Part shown: positions 28,583 through 37,448 of the stretch, piece by piece
How positions within the stretch are numbered: the stretch's first letter is position 1
Layout of the letters: every line of letters starts with the position of its first letter
NCBI RefSeq assembly: GCF_009834565.1
Contig: NZ_CP019428.1
Span: 3,658,001-3,722,000 of the forward strand
DNA from: Pseudomonas sp. R76
GTDB taxonomy: Bacteria > Pseudomonadota > Gammaproteobacteria > Pseudomonadales > Pseudomonadaceae
DNA: 64,000 nucleotides
Reading direction: 5' to 3'
Position numbers and translations under genes: made by a program
The notes under the pieces: model-generated
Told to the model about the DNA's origin: nothing
The model's database searches: none
What the model saw: the letters and a program-made list of their open reading frames with translations, nothing else

Positions 28583-29252
28583 AACGGCGCTCCAGGTGTT
28601 GGGTCAGGCGGGAAATCGGGTAGCAGTAGGCGAAAAACAGCACCAGCAGGCTCAGGTAGATCACCACGGTAAAGCCGGTGAGGTTCACGGTGTTGCTGGC
28701 GATCTGCGCGGTATCGATCACGTCATGCACGCCGACCAGTGAGGCCAGCGCGGTGCCCATGGTGACCACGGCGTAAAGGTTCATCCACGGCGGCAACATG
28801 CGCTTGAAGCACTGCGGCAAAATGATCGAACGGAACAGCTGGCCACGGGTAAACGCCAGCGACCGCGCGGCTTCCCACTGGGTGCTGGGGATCGAACCGA
28901 TGGCACCACGGAAGATCTCCGCCACGTTGGCACTCGCCGGCAAGGCCAGGCCGAGGGTGACCTTGACCCAGTCGGGGAACGACACATAGCTGCTGCCGAT
29001 ATGGATTTCGAACGGGAACACGTAGGTGGTGAAATAGATCAGCACCAGCCACGGCGCATTGCGAAATACCTGCACCCACAGCCGCGCGACAAACCCCAGC
29101 GGCGACAGCGCCAGCGCGCCGATCAACAAGCCCAGCAGCGAGCCGATGGCAATCGCCAACAGGCTGATCAGGATGTTCTGGCCAAAGCCTGCCACCAGCG
29201 CCGGCGACCACTGCCACAACGCCGACAGCACTGGAAATGAATCAATGGCCAT
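28569..29252 (-). CDS. amino acid ABC transporter permease 1
   Basis: A 227-residue HisM/GlnP-type inner membrane permease. It has about five hydrophobic helices and the EAA-type loop IPSTQWEAARSLAFTRGQLFRSIILPQCFKRMLPPWMN that contacts the ATPase. It overlaps the second permease gene by 11 bases and the ATPase gene by 14, so the three are translationally linked and form one transporter. Confidence 0.92.
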   Translation of the reverse strand: MAIDSFPVLSALWQWSPALVAGFGQNILISLLAIAIGSLLGLLIGALALSPLGFVARLWVQVFRNAPWLVLIYFTTYVFPFEIHIGSSYVSFPDWVKVTLGLALPASANVAEIFRGAIGSIPSTQWEAARSLAFTRGQLFRSIILPQCFKRMLPPWMNLYAVVTMGTALASLVGVHDVIDTAQIASNTVNLTGFTVVIYLSLLVLFFAYCYPISRLTQHLERRYAFY

Positions 29253-29967
29253 AGCCGGGCATCCTCAGGCGCGCTTCCAGCCAGCGCCCCACACAATTGA
29301 CGATAAAACTCAGCAGGCCGAAGAAACTCAGGATCAGGATCATCAGTTCCAGCACGTTGTCGCTTTGGGTCCAGATCATGATCGCGGCGTAGGTGATGTC
29401 ACCCACGGCAATGGCCGAGGCCACGGCGGTCATCTTCACCAGGTCGATCAAGTTGTTGATCAGCGACGGCAAGGCAAAACGCAGCGCCAGCGGCAACTGC
29501 ACGTTCCACAGCAGTTGGCGCCTGTTGAAGGCCAGAGAGCTGGCGGCTTCCAGGGTCACGGCGGGCACCGCTTCGATGCCCGCACGCAAGGCTTCGGCGT
29601 GGAACGCGCCCTTATGCAGGGATATTACGATCACCACCCAGGCAAACGGCGTCAGCGGGTTGGCCGCGCCCACCGCCTGGGTCAGCAGCATGTTCAACAC
29701 CAGGAACGCGCAATACAGCTGCACCAGCGTCGGCGTATTGCGTGTGACCTCGACAAACACCCGCGCCGGCTTGGCCAGCCACGGGTTGCCCGAAGTCAGC
29801 ATGGCGGCCAGGCTGATGCCCGCCAACAGGCTGCCAATGATGGTGAACAGGCACAGCCAGCCGGTGGTCAGCGCGCCCTGGACCAAGGTGCCGCGCTGGT
29901 AAGCGTCGAGCAGGAAGCTGTAGTTCAGGCCAAAGCCTGCGGCCCAATGAACAAACGCCTGCATCAT
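29242..29967 (-). CDS. amino acid ABC transporter permease 2
   Basis: A 241-residue HisQ/GlnP-type permease, partner of the 227-residue permease. The EAA-type loop is visible as VPAVTLEAASSLAFNRRQLLWNVQLPLALRFALPSLINN. The ATG at 29967 shares one base with the stop of the aminotransferase gene (TAATG), and it overlaps the next permease by 11 bases. Confidence 0.92.
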   Translation of the reverse strand: MMQAFVHWAAGFGLNYSFLLDAYQRGTLVQGALTTGWLCLFTIIGSLLAGISLAAMLTSGNPWLAKPARVFVEVTRNTPTLVQLYCAFLVLNMLLTQAVGAANPLTPFAWVVIVISLHKGAFHAEALRAGIEAVPAVTLEAASSLAFNRRQLLWNVQLPLALRFALPSLINNLIDLVKMTAVASAIAVGDITYAAIMIWTQSDNVLELMILILSFFGLLSFIVNCVGRWLEARLRMPGYGH

Positions 29968-31166
29968 TACAACTGTCCGCAGGCGGCTGCGATACGCCGC
30001 CCGGCCTCAGCCACGCTGTCGGTCGCGGTGGCGATGGACAAGCGAAACCACGGCGACAGGCCATAGGCGCTGCCCGCCACACCGGCGACGCCCTGCTCCA
30101 GCAGCCAGGCGACCAGATCTTCATCGCTGTCGATGCGCTGGCCGTCCGGGCGAGAGCGGCCTATTAGCCCTGCGCAGCGCACGAACACGAAAAAACCGCC
30201 CTGGGGTTCAAGCACTTCCAGGCCTTCCACGTTATTCAACGCTGCAACCAGAATATCCCGACGCAATTGATAGGCCGCGACCTGCTCGGCGAGGAAGTAC
30301 AGCCCGCCGTTATAGGCCGCCAATGCCGCCGCCTGCCCCACCGATGACGCACCGGAGGTGGACTGCGATTGCACCACCGCCATCGCGTCGGTGAGGGTTT
30401 TCGGCCCGGCGCCAAAGCCGATGCGCCAGCCGGTCATGGCGTAGGTCTTGGACACGCCGCCCACCAGCAGGCAGCGGCCCTGCAAGTCGGGTGCGACGTT
30501 CAACAAACTCTGGGCCGGGCGACCATCGAAGCGGATGTGCTCGTACAGCTCATCCAGCAGGATCAACACCTGGGGATGGCGGCGCAGCACCTCGGCCAAT
30601 GCCTGCAGTTCGGTTTCGCTGTACACCGCGCCGCTGGGGTTGCCCGGGCCATTGAGGATCAGCCAGCGCGTGCGCTCAGTGATGTGTTGCGCCAACTGCG
30701 CCGGCAGCAACTTGCAGCCCTGCTCCAGCCCACATTCGATGAAGACCGGTTCGCCGCCGTTAAAGCGCACGCTGTCCGGAAACGACGGCCAGTAAGGCGT
30801 CGGCACCAGCACTTGATCGCCTTCGTCGAGGGTGGCGGCGAAAGCATTGAAGATGATCTGCTTGGCGCCGTTGGCAATCACGATGGACGCCAGCGGGTAG
30901 TCCAAGTGATTTTCCGCGGCCAGTTTGCGCTGCACCGCCACGCGCAGCGCCTTGACGCCCGGCGTCGGCGTGTACTTGGTGGCACCGGCCGCGATGGCGG
31001 CGTAGGCGGCTTGCTTGATGTATTCCGGGGTGTCGAAATCCGGCTCGCCGGTGGTCAGGTCGAGGATATCGCGCCCGGCGTCACGCAGTTCGGTGGCGCG
31101 GGATTTGGCCGCAGCGTTGGCCGACAGCGACACGCGCTGCACGCGTTTGGACAAGCGTACGGTCAT
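29967..31166 (-). CDS. PLP-dependent aminotransferase, class I/II
   Basis: A 399-residue aspartate aminotransferase-like enzyme. Motifs include LTTGEPDFDTPEYIKQAA, NGAKQIIFNAFAATLDEGDQVLVPTPYWPSFP, LNGPGNPSGAVYSETEL, the PLP lysine in GGVSKTYAMTGWRIGFGAGP, and the substrate-carboxylate Arg in WFRLSIA. It overlaps the FAD oxidase gene by four bases and abuts the permease, so it is part of the operon. A role in transaminating the imported amino acid to an oxoacid is plausible; substrate unknown. Confidence 0.9.
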   Translation of the reverse strand: MTVRLSKRVQRVSLSANAAAKSRATELRDAGRDILDLTTGEPDFDTPEYIKQAAYAAIAAGATKYTPTPGVKALRVAVQRKLAAENHLDYPLASIVIANGAKQIIFNAFAATLDEGDQVLVPTPYWPSFPDSVRFNGGEPVFIECGLEQGCKLLPAQLAQHITERTRWLILNGPGNPSGAVYSETELQALAEVLRRHPQVLILLDELYEHIRFDGRPAQSLLNVAPDLQGRCLLVGGVSKTYAMTGWRIGFGAGPKTLTDAMAVVQSQSTSGASSVGQAAALAAYNGGLYFLAEQVAAYQLRRDILVAALNNVEGLEVLEPQGGFFVFVRCAGLIGRSRPDGQRIDSDEDLVAWLLEQGVAGVAGSAYGLSPWFRLSIATATDSVAEAGRRIAAACGQL

Positions 31167-32584
31167 GGCTGCACCTCAAGGACTTTACCGGGGTTGAGCA
31201 GGTTGTGCGGGTCGAGCGCCTGCTTGATGCGGCGCATCAGGTCCAATTCCACCGGGCTTTTGTAGCGCCCGAGCATGCCGACTTTGCGCTGGCCGATGCC
31301 GTGTTCGGCACTGATCGAGCCGCCGTGGGCATGGGCGCTGTCATGCACCAACGCGCTCAACTCGGCGTAATGGGCCATGTGCGCGTCCACTGTCGAACCC
31401 AGCGGGTGTGCCACGTTGTAATGCAGGTTGCCGTCGCCCAGGTGCCCGAAGGTGAAATTGCGCACGCCGGGGAAGTGCTGCTGCAGCAATGCATCGGTGT
31501 GCGCGACGAACGCCACAACCTGAGAAATCGGCACTGAGATATCGTGCTTCATATTGCGCCCGGCGCGTTTCTGCGCCTCGCTCATGTTCTCGCGCAGCAG
31601 CCACAGGGCCTCGCTTTGTGCCAGGCTTTCGGCGATCAAGGCATCACTGATGAGTTGCTGTTCAAAAGCATCGCCGAGCACCTGTTCGAAGGCTTCGCGG
31701 GCATGCGCTTCGCCTTGATTATCGGAGAGTTCAATCAAGGCAAACCAAGGCTGGCGCGCGATTTTGAAAGGCTGCGGGCCGTCCGGGAACTGGTCGCGCA
31801 ACAGCGCCAGGCAATCGGCGGTGAGCAGTTCGAAGGCCGTCAGGCTGGCGCCAAACCCGGCACGGGCATGGGACAGGAACGCCACCGCCTGGGCCAGCTC
31901 ATCGAAAGCTAATAGCGCGGTGGCCTGGGCCTTGGGCAGCGGGAACAGCTTCAAGGTGGCGGCGGTGATTATCCCCAGCGTGCCTTCGCTGCCGATGTAC
32001 AAATCGCGCAGGTCGTAGCCGGTGTTGTCCTTGCGCAAACCGCGCAAGCCATGCCAGATCTCGCCTTCGGCGGTGACCACTTCAAGGCCCAGGGTCAGCT
32101 CGCGGGTGTTGCCGTAACGCAATACCGCAGTGCCGCCAGCGTTGGTGCCCAGGTTGCCGCCGATGGTGCAACTGCCCTCGGCACCCAGGCTCAGGGGGAA
32201 CAGGCGGCCGGCCTCACGGGCCACGTCCTGGATGTTCTGCAGGATGCAGCCGGCTTCCACCGTGAGTGTGTCGTTGTCGGTGTCGACCTGGCGCACGCGG
32301 TTCATGCGATCAAGCAACAGCAACACCGAACGCCCGCTGGCATCCGGCGTGGCGCCGGCCATCAGCCCGGTGTTGCCGCCCTGCACCACGATGGGCGTGC
32401 GCAAGGCTACGCAGGCGCGCACCACGGCGGCAACTTCGTCGGTGGTGGCCGGGTGCACCGCCGCGAACACCTGGCCGGTGTAGCGGCCCTGCTTGTCAGT
32501 CAGGTACTCGGCCGCTTCAGCACTGGTTTGCACATGGGCGGCGCCCAGCAGTTGTTGCAGGGTGGCGAACAGCGTGTCACTCAT
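31163..32584 (-). CDS. FAD-linked 2-hydroxyacid dehydrogenase/oxidase (GlcD/D-LDH type)
   Basis: Flavoprotein of the PCMH-type FAD-binding family, 473 residues from the ATG at 32584. The FAD domain shows VVVQGGNTGLMAGATP and GAEGSCTIGGNLGTNAGGTAVLRYGNTRELTLGLEVV; the C-terminal FAD-oxidase domain shows FGHLGDGNLHYNVAHP and SAEHGIGQRKVGMLGRYK. Relatives oxidise D-lactate, glycolate or D-2-hydroxyglutarate. In this operon it could interconvert a hydroxyacid and the oxoacid formed by the neighbouring aminotransferase. The start overlaps the 3' end of the binding protein gene by eight bases. Confidence 0.88.
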   Translation of the reverse strand: MSDTLFATLQQLLGAAHVQTSAEAAEYLTDKQGRYTGQVFAAVHPATTDEVAAVVRACVALRTPIVVQGGNTGLMAGATPDASGRSVLLLLDRMNRVRQVDTDNDTLTVEAGCILQNIQDVAREAGRLFPLSLGAEGSCTIGGNLGTNAGGTAVLRYGNTRELTLGLEVVTAEGEIWHGLRGLRKDNTGYDLRDLYIGSEGTLGIITAATLKLFPLPKAQATALLAFDELAQAVAFLSHARAGFGASLTAFELLTADCLALLRDQFPDGPQPFKIARQPWFALIELSDNQGEAHAREAFEQVLGDAFEQQLISDALIAESLAQSEALWLLRENMSEAQKRAGRNMKHDISVPISQVVAFVAHTDALLQQHFPGVRNFTFGHLGDGNLHYNVAHPLGSTVDAHMAHYAELSALVHDSAHAHGGSISAEHGIGQRKVGMLGRYKSPVELDLMRRIKQALDPHNLLNPGKVLEVQP

Positions 32585-33383
32585 GGCTGTACTGCTCGTG
32601 CAGATCACGCAGGGCCTGGGACGGCGCCATGCCCGTGCGTTCGCCGAGGGCGATCAGGAAACCGCTTTTATGCCAGTCGCGCACAATGGCATCGAGCCTG
32701 GCCTGGGTATCGTGCTCGCCCTTGCGAATCCAGATCACCGATTTGGACGGAATCAGGTCGCCCGGCAGTGGAATTTCATAGCCGTCCCACTCGGCATCGC
32801 TGAGCAGCGCATGCATGGTCGGGCTGACGTGCACAGCCGCCACGCAACCGTTACCGCGCAACGACAGCAAGGATTCGGACTGGCTGCGGAACGCCTTGAT
32901 CTGCGCGCCGTAGGTTTCCTGCAGCGGCTTGATGAAGTTGCTGCCCTGGGACACGCACACCGGCTTGTCCTTGAGGTCGGCCCATTGCTTGATACCCGCA
33001 CCTTTGCGAATCAATGCCGCGCCGCCGACTTCTTCATAGGGCGTGGGCACGTAATCGAGGATCTCGGCGCGCTCTTCGGTGAATTGCATATTGGCGATCA
33101 GAATGTCGACCTTGCCCTGCTGCAGGAACTGCACGCGGTTGGGCGCCAGCACCGAGACCGTCTTGGTCTCGACGCCCAGCGCCTGGCCGATGCCTTTGGC
33201 CAGTTCGACGTTGTAGCCCAGGTGCTCGCCGGTTTTCGGGTCGATGGTGCCGAACGGCGGGCCGCTGAGGATAACGCCGACACTGATGGCATGGCGTTGC
33301 TGGATCTTGTCGAGGGTGGCATCGGCGTGGGCGAAACCGGCGCACAGGGCCAGGCCAAGTGCGGTGAGGGTTTTAAACGGCAT
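32577..33383 (-). CDS. ABC transporter periplasmic amino acid-binding protein, copy 2
   Basis: A 268-residue SBP_bac_3-type protein with signal peptide MPFKTLTALGLALCAGFAHA and motifs GVILSGPPFGTIDPKTGEHLGYNVELAKGIGQAL, RVQFLQQGKVDILIANMQFTEERAEILDYVPTPY. It is clearly a paralogue of the protein encoded just upstream, sharing most of these motifs. The ATG at 33383 begins two bases after that gene's stop and gives a proper signal peptide. Confidence 0.92.
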   Translation of the reverse strand: MPFKTLTALGLALCAGFAHADATLDKIQQRHAISVGVILSGPPFGTIDPKTGEHLGYNVELAKGIGQALGVETKTVSVLAPNRVQFLQQGKVDILIANMQFTEERAEILDYVPTPYEEVGGAALIRKGAGIKQWADLKDKPVCVSQGSNFIKPLQETYGAQIKAFRSQSESLLSLRGNGCVAAVHVSPTMHALLSDAEWDGYEIPLPGDLIPSKSVIWIRKGEHDTQARLDAIVRDWHKSGFLIALGERTGMAPSQALRDLHEQYSHE

Positions 33384-33385
33384 GC

Positions 33386-34207
33386 TCAGGCACCCTTGAA
33401 CTGTTGTTGCAATTCCACCAGCGCCGGCGAGGCCGGGCTGATGCGGTTGCGGGTCTGGGCGTCGATCAGCCAGCCGCTGCGGTGCAGTTCCTTGACGATC
33501 GGGTCGAGTTTGGCCTGGGTGTCGCCTTCGCCGCGACGGGTCCAGATCACCGACGGCGCCGGGTTGAGTTCCGGGCTGATGGCGCGGTAGTCCTTCCATT
33601 CGGCGCTGTCGTTGATCAACGGGTTGATCAGTGTGGAGTCATGCACTGCCGCCACGCAGTTGTTGCCGCGCAGGGCCAGCAGCGATTCGGACGAGCTCTT
33701 GAAGGCTTTGATCTGCGCGCCGAACTCGGTCAGCGGCTTGACGTAGCTGCTGCCTTGGGAGGTGCACACGGGTTGGCCCTTGAGGTCTTCCCAGCGGGTG
33801 ATCTTGCTGTCCTTGAGTACCGCTGCGGTGCCGCCGATGCGGTAGAACGGGGTTGGCACAAAGCCGAGGATTTCACCGCGCTCGGCGGTCCATTCCATGT
33901 TGGCGATCAGCAGGTCAACCTTGCCTTGCTGCAGGAACTGCACGCGGTTGGCGGGCAGTACCGGCACCAGTTGCACTTCGGCGTGCAGCTGGCGCCCCAC
34001 TTCGTTGGCCAGGTCGACGTTCAAGCCCTTGGGCTTCTGCGTGGCCGGATCAATGCTGCCGAACGGCCCGCCAGACAGCAGCACGCCAACCACCAGCACA
34101 TGGCGTTGTTCGATTTTGTCCAGCGTCGCATCGGCCTGGGCCGCCACACTGCCGCCCAGGGCGATCATCGATCCCAGGGCCACCGGCAACCATTTCTTGA
34201 ACATCAT
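33386..34207 (-). CDS. ABC transporter periplasmic amino acid-binding protein, copy 1
   Basis: First gene of the leftward operon. The 273-residue protein has a signal peptide (MMFKKWLPVALGSMIALGGSVAAQA) and SBP_bac_3 motifs GVLLSGGPFGSIDPATQKPKGLNVDLANEVGRQL and RVQFLQQGKVDLLIANMEWTAERGEILGFVPTPF. It is paralogous to the next gene; the two may bind different ligands for the same permease pair. The divergent LysR gene is probably its regulator. Confidence 0.93.
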   Translation of the reverse strand: MMFKKWLPVALGSMIALGGSVAAQADATLDKIEQRHVLVVGVLLSGGPFGSIDPATQKPKGLNVDLANEVGRQLHAEVQLVPVLPANRVQFLQQGKVDLLIANMEWTAERGEILGFVPTPFYRIGGTAAVLKDSKITRWEDLKGQPVCTSQGSSYVKPLTEFGAQIKAFKSSSESLLALRGNNCVAAVHDSTLINPLINDSAEWKDYRAISPELNPAPSVIWTRRGEGDTQAKLDPIVKELHRSGWLIDAQTRNRISPASPALVELQQQFKGA

Positions 34208-34305
34208 TGGACTTCCCCCTGGCGAATGATCGGCGTACCCCGACCTGATGGAGGGGCATGCTAGGGAGAGTGCGGTAGCAACGGAAATGCAAATATCTCA
34301 TATCG

Positions 34306-34323
34306 TTATAACTTGCCGTATAA
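34306..34323. promoter_or_regulatory. candidate LysR-type operator in the 34208-34451 gap
   Basis: TTAT-N10-ATAA inverted repeat (TTATAACTTGCCGTATAA) in the A/T-rich stretch between the operon start (34207) and the divergent LysR gene (34452). The spacing fits the loose T-N11-A pattern of LysR sites. Such short A/T inversions can occur by chance. Confidence 0.3.
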
Positions 34324-34451
34324 GGGTGACCTTTGATTCAGGCATAACCCTCTATTTGCTGGCCTTGATAAAAATCAGCTTCAACAACACATTAATATCT
34401 GTAATGTTTAACTTCACACCCTTGATATAAAACCGCCTTTGGAAATGGCCT

Positions 34452-35303
34452 ATGTCGACCCTCGACCTTGAACTGCTGCGCACCTTTATTGCCGTGGTCG
34501 ACCACCACAGCTTCGCCGGCGCCGGCATGCACCTGGCGCGTACGCAGTCGTCCGTGACTCAGCACATGCAGCGCCTGGAACAGCAAGTGGGCGTGAGCCT
34601 GTTTGAAAAGCGCGGGCGGCAGAAGCAGCTGACCGAGCCGGGTTTGCAGCTGCTGCGGCATGCGCGGCAGATGCTGTCGCTGAATGACGACGCGTTGAAT
34701 TCGCTGCGTGAAAGCAGCCTGAGCGGTGTGTTGCGCATTGGTTCGCCGCATGACATTGCCGACACGATTCTGCCGCCGATCCTCAGCCACATCGCCCGCT
34801 CGGCACCGCGCTTGCGTTTGGAAATCGATGTGGGGCGCAGCCCGTTTTTGATGGATGACTTGCACCGGGGCAAGGTGGACATGGTGATATCTACGCGGTC
34901 CGATCCGAACCTGGAGGGGTTTGCCTTGCGTACTTCGCCGGTGTGGTGGATTTGTTCGGCGCAGTACATTCACCAGCCGGGTGAACCGCTGCCGTTGATT
35001 CTGGTGGATGAGCCGAGCATTTATCGGCGGTATGCGCTGGAGGCGCTGGAGCGGGCGAATATTCCTTGGCGGCAGGCGTACCTGGCGTCGAACCTGATCG
35101 GCATCAAGGCCGCGACCCGCGCGGGGTTGGGGGTGACACCGCGGAGCATGGAAATGCTCGGGCCGGATATGCGCGTGCTGGGGGAGACGGATGGGTTGCC
35201 GCGCATGCCTGAGGTCACTTACTACTTGTGGATTCGGCCGAATACGGCGAACCCGATTGCGCGTAAGGCTTATGATTTGATTCGGGGGAGTCAGGGGTTG
35301 TGA
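34452..35303 (+). CDS. LysR family transcriptional regulator
   Basis: A 283-residue LysR protein: winged helix near residues 1-60 (LDLELLRTFIAVVDHHSFAGAGMHLARTQSSVTQHMQRLEQQVGVSLFEKRGRQKQLTEPGLQLL) and a periplasmic-binding-protein-like ligand domain. It is divergent from the ten-gene organosulfur/amino acid operon and is its likely regulator, responding to a substrate or intermediate. A REPIN-like hairpin follows the stop. Confidence 0.9.
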   Translation: MSTLDLELLRTFIAVVDHHSFAGAGMHLARTQSSVTQHMQRLEQQVGVSLFEKRGRQKQLTEPGLQLLRHARQMLSLNDDALNSLRESSLSGVLRIGSPHDIADTILPPILSHIARSAPRLRLEIDVGRSPFLMDDLHRGKVDMVISTRSDPNLEGFALRTSPVWWICSAQYIHQPGEPLPLILVDEPSIYRRYALEALERANIPWRQAYLASNLIGIKAATRAGLGVTPRSMEMLGPDMRVLGETDGLPRMPEVTYYLWIRPNTANPIARKAYDLIRGSQGL

Positions 35304-35341
35304 TCGCGGGTACATATCCATTGAGGCTGTACTCAATCAAA

Positions 35342-35430
35342 TGTGGGAGCGGGCTTGCTCGCGAATGCGGTGGGCCAGTAACACATGAGCTGACTGAACC
35401 ACCGCATTCGCGAGCAAGCCCGCTCCCACA
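35342..35430. repeat. REPIN-like inverted pair between convergent regulators
   Basis: TGTGGGAGCGGGCTTGCTCG at 35342 with its inverted copy ending at 35430, arms extending into GCGAATGCGGTGG. It lies between the 3' ends of the LysR gene and the MocR-type gene. Confidence 0.85.
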
Positions 35431-35446
35431 TTTTGATCTCATTCCA

Positions 35447-36841
35447 TTAGATAGATTTAGCCGTTACCCAAGGAGTGGATAGCGACTCGACAATAACTCG
35501 GCGTAAAACCAGCGCCACCTCCGCCGCCTGCTCAGCCGTCAGCACATTCGTAAACCCCATCAACACCCCCTGCTCACTGCCAGGTTCCAGCATCCATCCC
35601 GATAACGGCTGAACAGCCAAGCCCGCGTTGTTTGCAGCCTCAACCACAACACAATCCGGCACTGAAACCAGCAACCGCGCCAGCAAGTTAATTCCCCCCG
35701 CCTGCTCATCCACCCGCAAAAACTCCGCGCAGTGCACCCCAAGCGCCGCCACCAACAACCGCCTGCGTTGCGCATACAAAAGCCGCATCTGCTTCAGGTG
35801 CCGCGTAAAATGCCCCTGCTCCAGAAAATCCGCCGCCGTCAGTTGCAACAGCTGTGCACTGCGCTGCTGCAACGCCTCGGCACTGCGGCCAAACGCCTCG
35901 ACTAACGAAGCGGGCACCACCAGATACCCCAATCGCAACCCCGGAAACAGCATCTTGCTGAAGCTCCCGGCATAGATCACCCGATCCCCCACGTCCTGGC
36001 TCTTGAGCGCCGCCAACGGCTGGCCCTGATAGCGAAACTCACTGTCGTAGTCATCCTCGACCACCCAACTCCCCTGCTCCCGCGCCCACGCCAGCAACGC
36101 CAGTCGTCGCGCCGGGCTCAATGCCACGCCCAAGGGGCTCTGATGCGCCGGCGTCACAATCGCCAAGCGCGCCTGCCGGTCGCGCTGCCTGCCGCGCTCA
36201 ACGTCCAGCCCCTCAGCATCCACCGGCACCGGCACCAATTCCGCCCCCTGATGCAGCAACAACTGCCGTGCATGCAAATACCCTGGGTCTTCAAACCAGC
36301 AGCGCTGCCCCGCCATCTGCAGCGCATCGCACAACAGCGTCAGACACCCCGCATACCCTGCACACACAAACACCTGCTGCGGCGAACACTCCACGCCCCG
36401 GTACAACGCCAGGTAACTGGCAATCGCCGCGCGCAAGGCATGAGCGCCACGCACGTCGCCCATCGCCAGGCTGTCGGCATCGGTGCGGCGTACCTGCCGG
36501 GTAACCAACCGCGCCCACAGTTTGCGCGGGAATGCATCCAGCGCGGGCAGGCCCATTTGCAGCGGCCGGGGGCCGGAAGCGACCGGCGTAAAGGCCGGCT
36601 GCGGCTTCATCGGGGCGACTGGTATAGCCCCCGCAATCACAGTGCCCGCCTGCCCACGCGCCTCGAAAAAACCCTCACTGACCAGCAACTGATAAGCCGC
36701 CTCAACCGTGCCCCGCGCCACCTTGAGTTCCAGGGCCAGGCTGCGCACCGACGGCACCCGATCACCTGGGCCGAGTTGGCCCTGGTCGATGGCGAGGCGA
36801 AAGCGCCGGTAGATTTCCTGGTATTTGGGCAGTGATGACAT
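35447..36841 (-). CDS. MocR/PdxR-type GntR regulator with aminotransferase-like domain
   Basis: A 464-residue fusion of an N-terminal GntR winged helix (YQEIYRRFRLAIDQGQLGPGDRVPSVRSLALELKVARGTVEAAYQLLVSEGFFEARGQAGTVI) and a class I aminotransferase-like domain with a PLP-binding lysine region, VIYAGSFSKMLFPGLRLGYLVVP. Such proteins use PLP or an amino acid as effector. The ATG at 36841 (MSSLPKYQ) fits the family start; the longest in-frame start at 36973 would overlap the divergent gene. It probably controls the divergent three-gene set beginning at 36972. Confidence 0.87.
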   Translation of the reverse strand: MSSLPKYQEIYRRFRLAIDQGQLGPGDRVPSVRSLALELKVARGTVEAAYQLLVSEGFFEARGQAGTVIAGAIPVAPMKPQPAFTPVASGPRPLQMGLPALDAFPRKLWARLVTRQVRRTDADSLAMGDVRGAHALRAAIASYLALYRGVECSPQQVFVCAGYAGCLTLLCDALQMAGQRCWFEDPGYLHARQLLLHQGAELVPVPVDAEGLDVERGRQRDRQARLAIVTPAHQSPLGVALSPARRLALLAWAREQGSWVVEDDYDSEFRYQGQPLAALKSQDVGDRVIYAGSFSKMLFPGLRLGYLVVPASLVEAFGRSAEALQQRSAQLLQLTAADFLEQGHFTRHLKQMRLLYAQRRRLLVAALGVHCAEFLRVDEQAGGINLLARLLVSVPDCVVVEAANNAGLAVQPLSGWMLEPGSEQGVLMGFTNVLTAEQAAEVALVLRRVIVESLSTPWVTAKSI

Positions 36842-36878
36842 CGCAGACAAGCTCGGCAGAAACACACAGCCAAGTCTG

Positions 36879-36912
36879 ATCATGTCCCAACCCACTTGTC
36901 CAATCATGCCCC
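36879..36912. promoter_or_regulatory. direct repeat in the MocR/AhpD-like divergent region
   Basis: ATCATGTCCC (36879-36888) and ATCATGCCCC (36903-36912) differ at one position and are 24 bases apart. MocR proteins often bind direct repeats in divergent promoters, so this pair is a candidate site for the neighbouring regulator. Confidence 0.35.
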
Positions 36913-36971
36913 TGTTGACCGGCCATCCCGCCACCGAAAATGGCGCATCCCTTACCCCACAAGGAACGCCC

Positions 36972-37448
36972 ATGAACCACCGTCTTGATTACGCCCAGGC
37001 CGCTCCCGTCGGCTACAAAGCCCTGGGCTCGGTGCACAGCTACATCCACGGCTGCGGCCTGGAGAAAGAGTTAATCGACCTGGTGTATTTGCGCGTTTCG
37101 CAACTCAACGGCTGCGCCTATTGCCTGGACTCCCACTCCCGCGACCTGCTCAAGAAAGGCGTAAGCCTGGAAAAAATCATGCTGCTGGCCGCCTGGCGCG
37201 AGTCGTTGCCGCTGTTCACGCCGCGTGAAAGCGCAGCCCTGGCGTGGGCCGAGGTGGTCACGCAGGTCGCACACACCCAGGTGCCGGACGCCGACTACGC
37301 CGAGGCAGCGGCGCTGTTCAGCGACAAGGAAATCGCCGACCTGACCCTGGCCATTGCGTTGATGAACGCCTTGAACCGCGTCGCCATCAGCTTTCGCAAA
37401 GTGCCGGCCGCGATCAAGGCCCACCTGGAAAACCTCAACGATGAATGA
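36972..37448 (+). CDS. carboxymuconolactone decarboxylase/AhpD-like alkylhydroperoxidase family protein
   Basis: A 158-residue, all-helical protein with the AhpD-type motif Cys48-AY-Cys51-x3-His55 (LNGCAYCLDSHSRDLLKKG) and the following EKIMLLAAWRE helix. Relatives use the CxxC pair in peroxidase or thiol-disulfide chemistry. The ATG at 36972 follows AAGGAACGCCC. Its end overlaps the GNAT gene by eight bases, so the two form an operon with the FMN reductase gene. Confidence 0.88.
   Translation: MNHRLDYAQAAPVGYKALGSVHSYIHGCGLEKELIDLVYLRVSQLNGCAYCLDSHSRDLLKKGVSLEKIMLLAAWRESLPLFTPRESAALAWAEVVTQVAHTQVPDADYAEAAALFSDKEIADLTLAIALMNALNRVAISFRKVPAAIKAHLENLNDE

Noticed and set aside
32584..32608. longer start for the FAD-linked oxidase at 32608
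   Set aside because: It would add eight residues upstream of MSDTLFATLQQLL and increase overlap with the binding protein gene without added similarity.
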